From assembly GCA_036499395.1 (NCBI GenBank), contig DASYDW010000135.1, forward strand, positions 1 through 64,000: DNA of 64,000 bases, in the 5' to 3' direction. Shown here piece by piece: positions 54,779 through 63,758 of this stretch (positions are counted from its first letter, which is position 1; each line of letters opens with the position of its first letter). This DNA comes from Pirellulales bacterium. GTDB taxonomy: Bacteria; Planctomycetota; Planctomycetia; Pirellulales; JACPPG01. The notes under the pieces are model-generated. The model was not told the DNA's origin. It ran no database searches and saw only the letters and a program-made list of their open reading frames with translations. The translations under genes and the position numbers were made by a program.

Positions 54779-54901
54779 GGCCTTCGGCAGATAGAATCAA
54801 CCGTGCGGTTGCCGTTTTCCCTTAATGCGACACCTTCCACCGCGATAACACTTTTCAACGATCCGAGCCGCGCTCGTGAGTACCGACCGCGAGTAGCCGT
54901 A

Positions 54902-56215
54902 TCACCGCAATTCGCCCTCGGGCAGATAGAGCTCGTTGACCTTATCCGGCACTTCCTCGGGCTCGACACCGGCGTCCCATGTCGGAATGGATGTCTTCTC
55001 GGGCGGATACAGCGACTCGAGCGGTCCCCAAACTTCGTCCACCTTGTCGTCGAACAGATCGCCAATCAGTAGGTCCGTGACTTTGCCGCGCAGGTGCGGA
55101 TATTCCTTCATGAATTGGCCGAAGCTGAAGCCGTCGTAGTATTCGCACACCAGCCGGCGCATGCGGTCGACGCCTCGATTGAATTGCGCGCCCCAATGCC
55201 CGAGTTGCGCGGCCGACGTGTCGTTCTTGGCCAGGCCGTCGGCAATGGCATCCGCGGCCAACTCGCCCGATTTCAGCGCCAGTAATACGCCGGACGAATA
55301 CAGCGGGTCCAAAAATCCAAAAGCATCGCCGACCAGCACCCAGCCGTCTCCGGCGACATCCTTCGACCGATAGGAATAGTCCTTGGTGGCAAAGTATCCT
55401 GTCGCCCGCTCGGCGCCGGCAATGCGGCGCTGGATAGCCGGGCAAGCCGCGACTTCCTCTTCGTACACCTGTTCGTGGCTGCCGCGCCCTTTGAAGAGAT
55501 AGTCGAACGGTCCCACCACGCCCAGGCTGATCGTGTTGTCGTGTTGCGGGATGTACCACCACCATCCCTTGCGGTTGGTCGTCTGGATCACGACCGTGGC
55601 GCCCTCATCCCGGCCGGTATCGCGATAGGCGCCGCGCCAGTAGGTCCAGATAGCTCCCTTGTTCAGCACCGGGTCCCACAGCCGTAGCTTGAAGCGGTTT
55701 TGCAACATGGTGCTTTGCCCGCTGGCATCCACGACAACCTTTGCGTGGACGGTGTAATCGCGACCGTCCTCGCCTCGCACGCGGACGCCGATAGCTCGGT
55801 CGCCGTCGAACAGAATCTCTAGCACGCGGCCAGGCTGGACCACTTCCACGCCGTGCTCGCGGGCGTTGTCCAGCATCATCTTGTCGAATTCGCTGCGGAT
55901 CACCTGCCAGGTTTGCGAGCACTCGTGCGGCTTGTTGTCGTGGAAGTAAAACGGAGCCGATTCCTTGCCGGCCGCATTGACGAACTGCACGCTGAACTTC
56001 TTGACGAACGGGCTCGCTTTCATCTTGTCGAGCATGTTGAGACGCTTGAACACCCAATACGTCTCGGGGATCAGCGACTCACCAATATGGAAGCGGGGAA
56101 ATTTCTCCCGCTCGAAGAGTCGGACTTTCACGCCGCGCTGCGCAAGAATGGTCGAAGCGGTGGCGCCGGCCGGCCCGCCGCCGACCACGATCACATCGGT
56201 TGTCTGTGTGTCCAT
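54902..56215 (-). CDS. Flavin-dependent halogenase-like FAD oxidoreductase
   Basis: A 437-residue FAD enzyme. The FAD motif is GGGPAGA (12-18), followed by FPRFHIGESLIP, and W218-W-W-Y-I-P223 gives the W-x-W-x-I-P string characteristic of flavin-dependent halogenases. K72 or K73 in PFVKKFSVQF is in the position of the lysine that carries the haloamine, and DPLYSSGVLLALKSGE is shared with the CndH-like branch. Some members of this branch are halogenases and others are reductases or hydroxylases, so activity is unproven. The gene is 25 bases after marR on the same strand and should be under its control. Confidence 0.8.
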   Translation of the reverse strand: MDTQTTDVIVVGGGPAGATASTILAQRGVKVRLFEREKFPRFHIGESLIPETYWVFKRLNMLDKMKASPFVKKFSVQFVNAAGKESAPFYFHDNKPHECSQTWQVIRSEFDKMMLDNAREHGVEVVQPGRVLEILFDGDRAIGVRVRGEDGRDYTVHAKVVVDASGQSTMLQNRFKLRLWDPVLNKGAIWTYWRGAYRDTGRDEGATVVIQTTNRKGWWWYIPQHDNTISLGVVGPFDYLFKGRGSHEQVYEEEVAACPAIQRRIAGAERATGYFATKDYSYRSKDVAGDGWVLVGDAFGFLDPLYSSGVLLALKSGELAADAIADGLAKNDTSAAQLGHWGAQFNRGVDRMRRLVCEYYDGFSFGQFMKEYPHLRGKVTDLLIGDLFDDKVDEVWGPLESLYPPEKTSIPTWDAGVEPEEVPDKVNELYLPEGELR

Positions 56216-56240
56216 GTCTTCTCTCAGGGTGCGATAGGGG

Positions 56241-56723
56241 TTAGCACCAGGGGCTGTCGGAATCTTCGTGGGGTAACCGGGCCGCCTGCAGCAATGTCAC
56301 CAGCGACTTGAGTTCTTTGCGAGTCAAATGTCCCAGTTGCCGGTCGTGGCAATCGCTGAGCGGTTCGTGCAGTTTCTCCAGCAACTCGAGTCCGGCCGCG
56401 GTGATGCCAATGCGTACGACGCGGCGGTTATCCGCCGGCCGATCGCGCACCACCAGTTGACGCTGCTCGAGCTTGTCGAGCATCCGCGTGATGTCCGGAG
56501 CGCGACTGACCAGCCGCGACGCCAGATCGAGCGTGCGAATCGGGTGCGGATGATCGCGGCGCAGCAGCCGGAGGACGTTGTACTGCTGCGGCGTCAGGTC
56601 GTACCGAGCAAACAGCTCGTCCTCCATCGCCCGCAGCCGATCATACGTCCGCCACAGGCCAAGAAAGGCCTCTTGCTCGAGACTGTCGAAATGACGTTTC
56701 GCGCTACTCGTTTTCGTGACCAT
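56241..56723 (-). CDS. MarR-family transcriptional regulator
   Basis: A 160-residue winged-helix repressor: LTPQQYNVLRLLRRD, the recognition part TLDLASRLVSRAPDITRMLDKLE, and the wing LVVRDRPADNRRVVRIGIT. Length and layout are normal. It lies directly upstream of the halogenase-like gene, and inverted repeats lie 20-40 bases before its start, so it very likely represses its own operon and responds to a phenolic or similar small molecule. Confidence 0.92.
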   Translation of the reverse strand: MVTKTSSAKRHFDSLEQEAFLGLWRTYDRLRAMEDELFARYDLTPQQYNVLRLLRRDHPHPIRTLDLASRLVSRAPDITRMLDKLEQRQLVVRDRPADNRRVVRIGITAAGLELLEKLHEPLSDCHDRQLGHLTRKELKSLVTLLQAARLPHEDSDSPWC

Positions 56724-57096
56724 CCCGCCATATTAGCCATCGGAACAACAGTTGTCCAGACAAGTGAGTGAGCGCGGAAACCGCTTAGGTTCTGATAAAT
56801 TTCCGACAGTAATTTATCGGAGGCCTTTGGAAAATGAGGTCAAAGCCTCGGGGCTTGGTAAAGGCGTTGCCGTCCCTGCAGGCCCCAGCGTTCTGGGTCG
56901 AATCGGCCATCGTCGCGACGAATCACGCGTCCAGACGGGTGTATCTGTAATATCTAAAATCTCAGGTGGCGACTTGTGAGGTAGACAACGCTACTGCGCG
57001 TGTTTGTCTTGCACTCGCGAACGGGGCGCGAACAAGTCATATTCTAGATGTGTCGTTAAGTCATCTTAATCCACAAGTTCCAACATCATCTCTGAT
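56724..57096. other. Divergent region between marR and the AAA+ gene
   Basis: No gene is supported. Apart from the operator near marR I see no clear signal; weak A/T patches before the AAA+ gene could hold its promoter. Confidence 0.35.
56745..56763 (-). promoter_or_regulatory. Probable MarR operator
   Basis: Two overlapping perfect inverted repeats are present: ACAAC-A-GTTGT (56745-56755) and TTGTC-CA-GACAA (56752-56763). Both are of the size and TTG/CAA type bound by MarR dimers and lie 22-40 bases upstream of the marR start. Binding is inferred. Confidence 0.55.
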
Positions 57097-58539
57097 ATGC
57101 ACGGAATGTTTTCGACTGCAGGCATTATTGCGATTGGAATCGCTGTCGGCGTGGCAGCGACGTTTGGCGCATTCTGGGCTCGGTCACGAACTCGCAGGAA
57201 TCGCTCAGTCGTTTCGCTTGTCAGGTCGCACTTGTTGCCGGCGCAATTAAGAGACATCTCGGTTTCCGAACGCAAGTTTCCGTTTCGAGTGCGCGCGGAC
57301 CTTCAGCGAGCCATTGACCAATTGTTTGCCAAGGACACGATCATTCGTCAGTTCTGTGGCATTCGCAAAGAATACTCGCACGAGGGAATCACCTTATCCG
57401 ATTGCTTCGTGGAAAGTGACCACAGCCCAGCGATTGCTGTACCTCCTCAATACGAAGAGGTCGACGTTGGGGATGACGAGCCAGTTCGCTGTCTAAAGAA
57501 TGGCCTGTGGTTTCTTGAACACGGACAAATCAAATATGTCGTCCTCCTCTCGCCCGTCGCGCAATATGGTCGAGTGACAGGCGTACAGTTTCAGATCGGA
57601 GTTCCAAACGGCGTGGAAGGGAGTGCAATCGCAAATGGATTCTTTCGGCATCTGGAAGAGTCGGTCTTCAAAGCAGATTCTTACCGTGGAAAGATTCTGT
57701 CGTTAGAAGAGGCGGATCATTCCTATCGGGGCGAGGCGTCTGGGATTCGAGTTCATAAGCTGCGCACCGTCGAACGAGAGCAAGTAATACTATCTCCAAA
57801 GACGCTCGACCTGCTTGATCGGAATGTCGTCAAATTCGTTCAGCAGCGACGAGCATTGGCCCAGTACAAGGTCGCCACGAAAAAAGGAATCCTGTTCTAC
57901 GGGCCACCGGGAACAGGGAAGACCCATACAATCCACTACTTGGCGAGGGCATTGCCCGGGCACACGACCTTGCTTGTAACTGCCGAGCAAGTAGGCCTCC
58001 TCGACGAATACATGACACTCGCCAGATTGCTCCAACCCAGCATCGTGGTCATCGAGGACGTTGATCTGATCGCCAGCGATCGCGCGAATTTGAACACCTG
58101 CGAAGAGGTTCTTCTCAATAAGTTGTTGAACGAGATGGACGGGCTTCGCGAGGATGCCGACATCCTGTTTGTTCTAACGACGAATCGTCCCGAGGCCCTG
58201 GAGCAAGCACTGGCTGCAAGGCCAGGGCGAGTCGACCAAGCAATTGAATTTGGATTGCCAGATGCGGCGTCCAGAGACAAGTTAGTGGAATTGTACTCGC
58301 GGGGCATTGATGTGCCGGCGGAGGTGAAACTCAGCATCGTGCAGCGAACGGACGGTGTGAGCGGAGCGTTTATCAAAGAGCTCATGCGGCGCACGGTGCA
58401 GTACCATCTGGAACGAAATGGCACCGGCCGCGTCGAACTGCCAGACATCGACGCTGCGCTGGATGAAATGCTCTTTAGCGGCGGAGCATTGAATGTGAAG
58501 CTACTCGGAGGACGCGCGGGTTCCGATCTGTGTGCCTAA
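57097..58539 (+). CDS. Membrane-anchored AAA+ ATPase with an unassigned N-terminal domain
   Basis: A 480-residue protein with one N-terminal membrane helix (about 8-27), a 200-residue domain I cannot assign (about 40-240), and a classical AAA+ module: Walker A GPPGTGKT (269-276), Walker B IVVIEDVD (316-323), sensor 1 TTN (361-363) and arginine finger region RPGRVD (375-380). The AAA+ part is closest to FtsH/Cdc48/BCS1-like sequences, but there is no metalloprotease domain. It may be a remodelling factor or chaperone at the membrane. It stands alone and is slightly more AT-rich than neighbours. A start at 57106 is also possible. Confidence 0.85.
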   Translation: MHGMFSTAGIIAIGIAVGVAATFGAFWARSRTRRNRSVVSLVRSHLLPAQLRDISVSERKFPFRVRADLQRAIDQLFAKDTIIRQFCGIRKEYSHEGITLSDCFVESDHSPAIAVPPQYEEVDVGDDEPVRCLKNGLWFLEHGQIKYVVLLSPVAQYGRVTGVQFQIGVPNGVEGSAIANGFFRHLEESVFKADSYRGKILSLEEADHSYRGEASGIRVHKLRTVEREQVILSPKTLDLLDRNVVKFVQQRRALAQYKVATKKGILFYGPPGTGKTHTIHYLARALPGHTTLLVTAEQVGLLDEYMTLARLLQPSIVVIEDVDLIASDRANLNTCEEVLLNKLLNEMDGLREDADILFVLTTNRPEALEQALAARPGRVDQAIEFGLPDAASRDKLVELYSRGIDVPAEVKLSIVQRTDGVSGAFIKELMRRTVQYHLERNGTGRVELPDIDAALDEMLFSGGALNVKLLGGRAGSDLCA

Positions 58540-58695
58540 AGCAATTCGAGCCAAATGATTTGACGGCTCGCACAGCTAGTTGCCCGCACGACGAAAGGTC
58601 AACGGCTGCAGAACGGGCCGATGCGGCGGGCGCCATGCACGACAACGGACTCACAGCCCTAGCCGCCTAAAACCGCGATAGTCGACAAGGCCCTT

Positions 58696-61600
58696 TCAAA
58701 GCCCTGTCCGCGTTCCCGCCTCGGGCGGTTTTCTTGGTGCTTTGGCTGACCGCAATTGGATAGTCGTTTCGAAACCGTTGGTAACGTTCGAAAGCGATCG
58801 ATCCTTCTCGTCCTGCAGGAGTTTGCGGTCCCCCGCCATCACGGCGAATAGGTAGTACAGGCCGGGTATGATCAGCACCCCGATCAAGGTGCCCAAGAGC
58901 ATCCCGCCGACCGCAGTGGTCCCAATCGTGCGATTGCCGATCGCGCCGGGGCCGGTCGCACGCACCAACGGAATCAGACCGGCGATGAAGGCGAACGAGG
59001 TCATCAGAATCGGCCGGAATCGCAACTTTCCGCCTTCGATGGCCGCCTGCTTGATGCTCACTCCCTCGTGATGCCGTTGCACCGCGAATTCGACGATCAG
59101 AATCGCATTCTTGCCCAACAGCCCCACAAGCATCACCAGGCCGATCTGGGCGTAGACGTCGTTGGCCAGACCCATGACCTGCAGGAACAGGAACGACCCG
59201 AAAATGCCGACCGGCAGCGACATGATCACGGCCAGCGGCAGGATGAAGCTCTCGTACTGCGCGACCAACACCAGATAGACAAAGATCACGACGATCATGA
59301 ATATGTAGACGGCCAGGTTTCCCTTGCCCGCTTCGTCATAAGCCAAGGCTTCCCAGCCGATGCCGTAACCGCGCGGCAGCGTCTCGGCCGCCACCTCTTG
59401 GATCGCCTTGATGGCCTGGCCGGTGCTGTAGCCGGGCGCTGGGGAAAGCTGAACGGGGGCGGCCGGATAAAGGTTGTAGCGGTCGACTTCGTTCAAGCTC
59501 TGCTGCTTCTTGAGCGTCATAAACGAGGAATAGGGGACCATGCCCCCCTTGTCATTCTTGACGAATAGGTTCTCGAAGTCCTCGGGGTACCGCCGGAACT
59601 GGGGCATCGCCTGGACAAAGACTTTATAGAACTGGTTGAAGCGGATGAAGCCTTGCTCCCAGGTGCTGCCGATGACGATCGACAGGTTGTCCATCACATC
59701 TTTGATCGACACACCTTTCTGCATCGCGATGTCGTTATTGATGATCAGTTCGTATTGCGGATAGTTGTTGGCAAAGAACGTGAAGATGCTCGATAGCTCT
59801 TTGCGCTTCGACAAGGCAGCCAGGAACTTGTCGGCCTCTTCGCCCAACTGCTTGTAATTCATCGTGTTGGTCTTGTCCAACAGACGCATCGAGACACCTC
59901 CCGCTGCGCCGAAGCCGGGCACCGCAGGCGGCTCGAAGAATTCGACCTTGGCGTTGGTGATCGTGCGAGATCTATGTTCGAGTTCCTGAATGATTTGCTT
60001 CGAGGTCATCTCGCGATCGGACCAGTTCTTCAAATTGATGAGACAGGTCCCTGCGTTCGAGCCGCGCCCCTCAGTCAAAACCTCGTAGCCAGCCAAGGCC
60101 GAGACCGACTTCACCCCGTCGATACTTTTGGCCACGGCCTGCAGTTCCTGGGATTTGGAGTTCGTGTACTCGAGCGTCGAACCTGGGGGCGTCTGCAGCA
60201 CCCCGTAAATCATCCCCTGGTCCTCCAGCGGTATGAAGCCTGACGGAAGCTGCGTGTTAACCAGGAAAATGCCGAGGCCAAAGCCGAAGACGATCAACAT
60301 GGTGAGCGCACGGCGCGTGACGATCGTATTCAAGAGCGAAGCATAACGGCCCGTCACTTTTTCGACGCCGCGGTCAAAACCATGCAGCAGTTTGGCCAGC
60401 GGCCCACGCTTTTTCGCGCCTGTGTAAGGCTTCAGAATCATTGCGCACAGCACCGGCGTCAGCGTCAGTGCCACCACACCCGAGAGAACAATGGCCGTGG
60501 CCATTGTGATGCCGAACTGGCGGTAGAACGTGCCGACCGGCCCGGTCATGAAGGTCACCGGAACGAAGACCGCCGTCATCACCAGCGTGATGGCAATGAT
60601 CGCACTGCTGATCTCGTTGACAACTTCCTTGGTTGCCCGATAAGGCGAGAGATGCTTCTCGTGCATCTTGGCATGCACCGCTTCGACCACCACGATCGCG
60701 TCGTCCACCACGACGCCGATCGCCAACACCATCGCGAAGAGGGTGATCAGGTTGATCGACAGGCCGAGCAACTGCAGGAAGAAGAAGGTCCCGATCAGTG
60801 ATACCGGCACCGCCAGCGTTGGAATCAGCGTGGAACGCCAATCACCGAGGAACAGGAAGACCACGAGGGAAACCAGAACGAAGGCCTCGAACAGGGTGTG
60901 CAGCACTTGCTCGATCGAGGCGTCGAGGAAGGTGGAGACATCGTAGCTAACCTCATAGGTCATGCCCGGCGGGAACGAGTTCTCTTTGATCTCCTCCAGC
61001 TTCTCTTTGACCTGCTCGATGACTTGGGCGGCGTTGGTGTTGGGGATCTGCTTCAGGACGATGGCCGCCGAGGGATAGCCATCGATGTTCGAGTAGATGT
61101 TGTAGTACGAGGGGCCCAGTTCGACTTCGGCAACGTCCTTGATCCGCAGGATCTCACCCTCGGGGGTTGCCCTGAGAACGATGTCTTCATACTCCTCCGG
61201 CTTGTTGTAGCGTCCCTTCCAGATCAGGACGTACTCGATCGTTTGCGACGTTCTGCCGGTTGCCTGGCCCAGTCGTCCGGGCGAACCCAGCATGCTTTGT
61301 GTACGGATCGCCTCCATGACTTCGTCGGCCGATACACTGTACGCCCGCATGCGCTCAAGATTCAGCCACACCCGCATCGCAAACGCGCGGCTGCCGAGAA
61401 TATTGGCGCTGCCGATCCCCCGCACCCGCTTGATCTCGGGCACGATGTTGACGAAGGCGTAGTTATAGAGAAAGTCCTGATTGTGGTCCTTGTCCGTGCT
61501 GTAAATGTTCACGTACATCAGCATGCTCGTCATCTGCTGGAGCACGACGATGCCCTCTAGCTCGACGATGGGCGGGAGCCTTTGCTTCACGGTTTGAATG

Positions 61601-61929
61601 CGATTTTGCACATTCAAGACTGCGACGTTGGGGTCCGAGCCTGGCTCGAAGATGATCAGGATCGTGGCCTCGCCGGCGCTGGTGCCGGCCGAGATCATGT
61701 AGCGCATGTTCTGTACGCCATTGATCGCCTGCTCCAAGATGACCAGCACCGAGTCGACCAGAACCTGGGCGCTGGCACCCGGATAAGCGAGCGTCACGAC
61801 GACGCTCGGAGGTGCGACGTCCGGGAACTGCGAGATCGGCAGGCTCTTGATCGACAACGCCCCCAAGAACAGGATGATGACCGAGATAACGATCGCCAAA
61901 GCCGGTCTATGGAGGAATCTTGCGAACAT
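58696..61929 (-). CDS. RND-family multidrug efflux pump, HAE1/AcrB type
   Basis: A 1077-residue inner-membrane transporter with 12 expected helices and two large periplasmic loops. N-terminal FLHRPALAIVISVIILFLGAL and the proton-relay aspartates in GVVVDDAIVVVE are present, as are FVPVTFMTGPVG and LVMLVGLLGKNAILIVEFA of the second half. It should export drugs or other amphiphiles using proton influx. Such pumps need a membrane-fusion protein and an outer-membrane channel, normally encoded next to it, but neither is found in the window. Only a fragment of a hydrophobic frame lies directly upstream. Confidence 0.95.
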   Translation of the reverse strand: MFARFLHRPALAIVISVIILFLGALSIKSLPISQFPDVAPPSVVVTLAYPGASAQVLVDSVLVILEQAINGVQNMRYMISAGTSAGEATILIIFEPGSDPNVAVLNVQNRIQTVKQRLPPIVELEGIVVLQQMTSMLMYVNIYSTDKDHNQDFLYNYAFVNIVPEIKRVRGIGSANILGSRAFAMRVWLNLERMRAYSVSADEVMEAIRTQSMLGSPGRLGQATGRTSQTIEYVLIWKGRYNKPEEYEDIVLRATPEGEILRIKDVAEVELGPSYYNIYSNIDGYPSAAIVLKQIPNTNAAQVIEQVKEKLEEIKENSFPPGMTYEVSYDVSTFLDASIEQVLHTLFEAFVLVSLVVFLFLGDWRSTLIPTLAVPVSLIGTFFFLQLLGLSINLITLFAMVLAIGVVVDDAIVVVEAVHAKMHEKHLSPYRATKEVVNEISSAIIAITLVMTAVFVPVTFMTGPVGTFYRQFGITMATAIVLSGVVALTLTPVLCAMILKPYTGAKKRGPLAKLLHGFDRGVEKVTGRYASLLNTIVTRRALTMLIVFGFGLGIFLVNTQLPSGFIPLEDQGMIYGVLQTPPGSTLEYTNSKSQELQAVAKSIDGVKSVSALAGYEVLTEGRGSNAGTCLINLKNWSDREMTSKQIIQELEHRSRTITNAKVEFFEPPAVPGFGAAGGVSMRLLDKTNTMNYKQLGEEADKFLAALSKRKELSSIFTFFANNYPQYELIINNDIAMQKGVSIKDVMDNLSIVIGSTWEQGFIRFNQFYKVFVQAMPQFRRYPEDFENLFVKNDKGGMVPYSSFMTLKKQQSLNEVDRYNLYPAAPVQLSPAPGYSTGQAIKAIQEVAAETLPRGYGIGWEALAYDEAGKGNLAVYIFMIVVIFVYLVLVAQYESFILPLAVIMSLPVGIFGSFLFLQVMGLANDVYAQIGLVMLVGLLGKNAILIVEFAVQRHHEGVSIKQAAIEGGKLRFRPILMTSFAFIAGLIPLVRATGPGAIGNRTIGTTAVGGMLLGTLIGVLIIPGLYYLFAVMAGDRKLLQDEKDRSLSNVTNGFETTIQLRSAKAPRKPPEAGTRTGL
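58716..58735 (+). terminator. Possible terminator downstream of the AAA+ gene
   Basis: CCGCC-TCG-GGCGG (58716-58728) followed by TTTTCTT. It lies inside the 3' end of the converging RND gene, so it doubles as coding sequence. Confidence 0.4.
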
Positions 61930-61947
61930 GCTTTCGCCAAGTTTTCT

Positions 61948-62103
61948 TCAGGCGTTTTTATTGCGCGCTAGGAGGAAGAACATGAGGCGCTCCCACGCGA
62001 TGTAAATGCTGACGTTCCAAATCGCTCCCAAAACCAGACGTGCGTGCGCAGTGATTCCGAGCTTCGAAGGCCCAACGAGCGCAGCCGCGATGCGCAGGCG
62101 ATA
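61948..62103 (-). pseudogene. Possible remnant of a membrane protein upstream of the RND gene
   Basis: On the minus strand a frame without a plausible start codon runs for about 50 codons and ends in LVLGAIWNVSIYIAWERLMF plus FLLARNKNA before TGA, 19 bases ahead of the RND start. It is hydrophobic like the end of a membrane protein. It may be the 3' end of a deleted gene. Weak evidence. Confidence 0.25.
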
Positions 62104-62605
62104 TTGCTAGTGCATGCGGCCGCCGGAATGCGGCCGGCCGTTCCCCCGAGACTTCGACGCCGAGTTGCGAATCGACTATTTCAAACCATACGGAGACCGC
62201 GGCTGATCGAGCCGCGCATCAACGTACGGGTATGCAATCCGAGAGTTGAACGAGAATCGTCGCGCCGGCTGCTGAGTGGCCATCGCCTGGTCGGTGAACA
62301 CGCCCGCCTCGCCGGCGAACGACGTCACCGAGCGCGCAGCAGCGACTGGGCTAATTGGACCGCACACGGTCGCGACCCCCTGAGAAGAATCCCCCAAGCG
62401 CGCGCTGGCGCGCTCGTTTCCGCGAGAAGGACGCCCCCCCGGGCTTCCTACGTGCGCCTGCCGGCACGCGCGTCAATTATACGTCGCAGGCCAAATAATT
62501 GCGCTAGGTTCCCTAAATAATATGATCGTCGCCGTGCAGAACGGCCCATTCTCGATGAAGCGGCATGGCGAAAAGTCCCTTAGGCGGGGGCGCCAGGTCC
62601 GGGGA
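62104..62605. other. Mostly non-coding stretch downstream of the remnant
   Basis: Only one weak candidate is seen: a minus-strand frame of 73 codons (62176-62397) with coding-like third-position GC, ending in YPYVDARLDQPRSPYGLK. It has no recognised family or clear ribosome binding site. The rest shows nothing I can support. Confidence 0.3.
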
Positions 62606-62806
62606 TCACCGGGAGTCTTTCGTCATGTCATTTCTCAGGCCTTCAATCATGTAGCCGACCAGATATAGGTCTAAAACGACCGCGAATCCGATCATTATCC
62701 GTGCGGATAAACTGGGGCCAAAATCCGGATGGCGGCCCGAATCGCTCAGCACAAACGGGACGGCAATGATCGCGCATGCCGCGATCAGAACGGCGGTGAT
62801 CCTCAT
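62606..62806 (-). CDS. Small two-helix membrane protein
   Basis: A 66-residue protein with an N-terminal helix or signal (ITAVLIAACAIIAVPFVL) and a second helix (RIMIGFAVVLDLYLVGYM). The short charged tail NDMTKDSR would be cytoplasmic. No family recognised. Confidence 0.5.
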   Translation of the reverse strand: MRITAVLIAACAIIAVPFVLSDSGRHPDFGPSLSARIMIGFAVVLDLYLVGYMIEGLRNDMTKDSR

Positions 62807-62837
62807 ACCCCGATTCTATCTCGCCGTCACGCAGCAA

Positions 62838-62920
62838 TCACTGTCGCCTACGACGCATGGCCAGCAACGCGAGTCTGCCGATCGCGGCGAGGATGAGCGG
62901 GGTAGGGTCGGATAGCTTTG
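62838..62920 (-). pseudogene. Remnant of a PEP-CTERM sorting tail
   Basis: The end of a minus-strand frame reads D-P-T-P followed by LILAAIGRLALLAMRRRRQ and stop. This is the hydrophobic helix and arginine cluster of a PEP-CTERM tail with the PEP motif degraded. Upstream the frame runs into a terminator hairpin and has no signal peptide, so only the tail remains. Confidence 0.5.
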
Positions 62921-62971
62921 CCACGTCGAACCTGACGTCTAAACTTCGCCTGCACGAAAGGGCCGAGCGCG

Positions 62972-63012
62972 AAAAAAGGGCCGCTCGGTAGCGTGACCAA
63001 ACCGAGCGGCCC
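62972..63012 (-). terminator. Strong Rho-independent terminator on the minus strand
   Basis: A perfect 12-pair stem GGGCCGCTCGGT/ACCGAGCGGCCC (62978-62989 and 63001-63012) with an 11-base loop. The A-run at 62972-62977 gives a six-T tract on the minus strand directly after the stem. No intact gene lies upstream on that strand before 63334, 320 bases away. Confidence 0.75.
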
Positions 63013-63333
63013 GGCCGTAAGCACACGTCACAGCCAGCGTTCGAAAATAACCGCCGCTAACTTCGGTGGCAACTACGCGGCGCAAAAAAAGCCGCGGGAC
63101 GTGCGTGTTAGGCGCCTGCCCCAGCGGCCAAGGCGAGGAACCGCTAAGCAGCCACGCCCAAGTAAATGAGATACCAATGTAACAAACAATGGAAAGGTGT
63201 AATTGTAAAGTGCGAAGAGCGTATGGGGGGCTAAACGGGATCAATTAAAAACCCTTGGCGGAAATGGTTTTAAGGGTTTGAGGGACGACCACAGTCGCGC
63301 CTGCTCGCTGGCCGTCACCGCTCGACCCGCGGC

Positions 63334-63726
63334 CTATTTGTTGGGGACGGCGATTCCGTCTTTGCCGAAGTACTTTGTCTCTGGGAAAAGTCTCTTCGCG
63401 GTTTGGTAGTCAGCTTCCGACGTATTCGTGGGAAGAAGGATCACGTTCTTTGCGTCGTCGCCCAGCCAGCGCCGCCAGATCGGAATCGTAGATTCTTCAT
63501 AGGCGGGCATCATGATCGCTGTCGAGAGGAATCGCCCGGGCTGCATGCTCTCCATTTCCTGGACGCGGTATTCGTCGAGCAATAACAGGAAATCCCGCCG
63601 CTCACGGACGAATTTCAGCTCCTCGAGAAGCCAACCGAGCAAAACGGCAGCCGCCGTGACCAATAGCAACATCGTCCCCACCCCGAAGCGAAACCATTGT
63701 CGGCCGGTGGGCGTAGCGGTAGTCAT
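63334..63726 (-). CDS. Small membrane protein, R-x-W-F-x-F-G family
   Basis: A 130-residue protein beginning TATPTGRQWFRFGVGTML and a membrane helix (about 15-35), followed by a soluble domain of unknown function with RRDFLLLLDEYRVQEME. It shares its N-terminal module and a later LFPE string with the protein at 31247-31633. It is 32 bases downstream of the small coiled-coil gene, probably in one transcript. Confidence 0.6.
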   Translation of the reverse strand: MTTATPTGRQWFRFGVGTMLLLVTAAAVLLGWLLEELKFVRERRDFLLLLDEYRVQEMESMQPGRFLSTAIMMPAYEESTIPIWRRWLGDDAKNVILLPTNTSEADYQTAKRLFPETKYFGKDGIAVPNK

Positions 63727-63758
63727 TGGGCCATCTGCCGGACGATTTCAGCGACGCG

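Larger units (their letters stand above)
62807..63333. other. Gap with a PEP-CTERM remnant and a terminator
   Basis: No complete gene is supported. The stretch holds a PEP-CTERM-like tail (62838-62920) and a strong minus-strand terminator (62972-63012). Upstream of the terminator on that strand, GCGGC-to-GCCGC pairings around A-runs (63069-63094) and the lack of a gene leave room for a small RNA, but there is no direct proof. Confidence 0.35.

Noticed and set aside
61969-62005. A perfect TAGGAGG followed by a seven-codon plus-strand frame
   Set aside because: It lies within the minus-strand remnant, leads to no longer frame, and is most likely chance.
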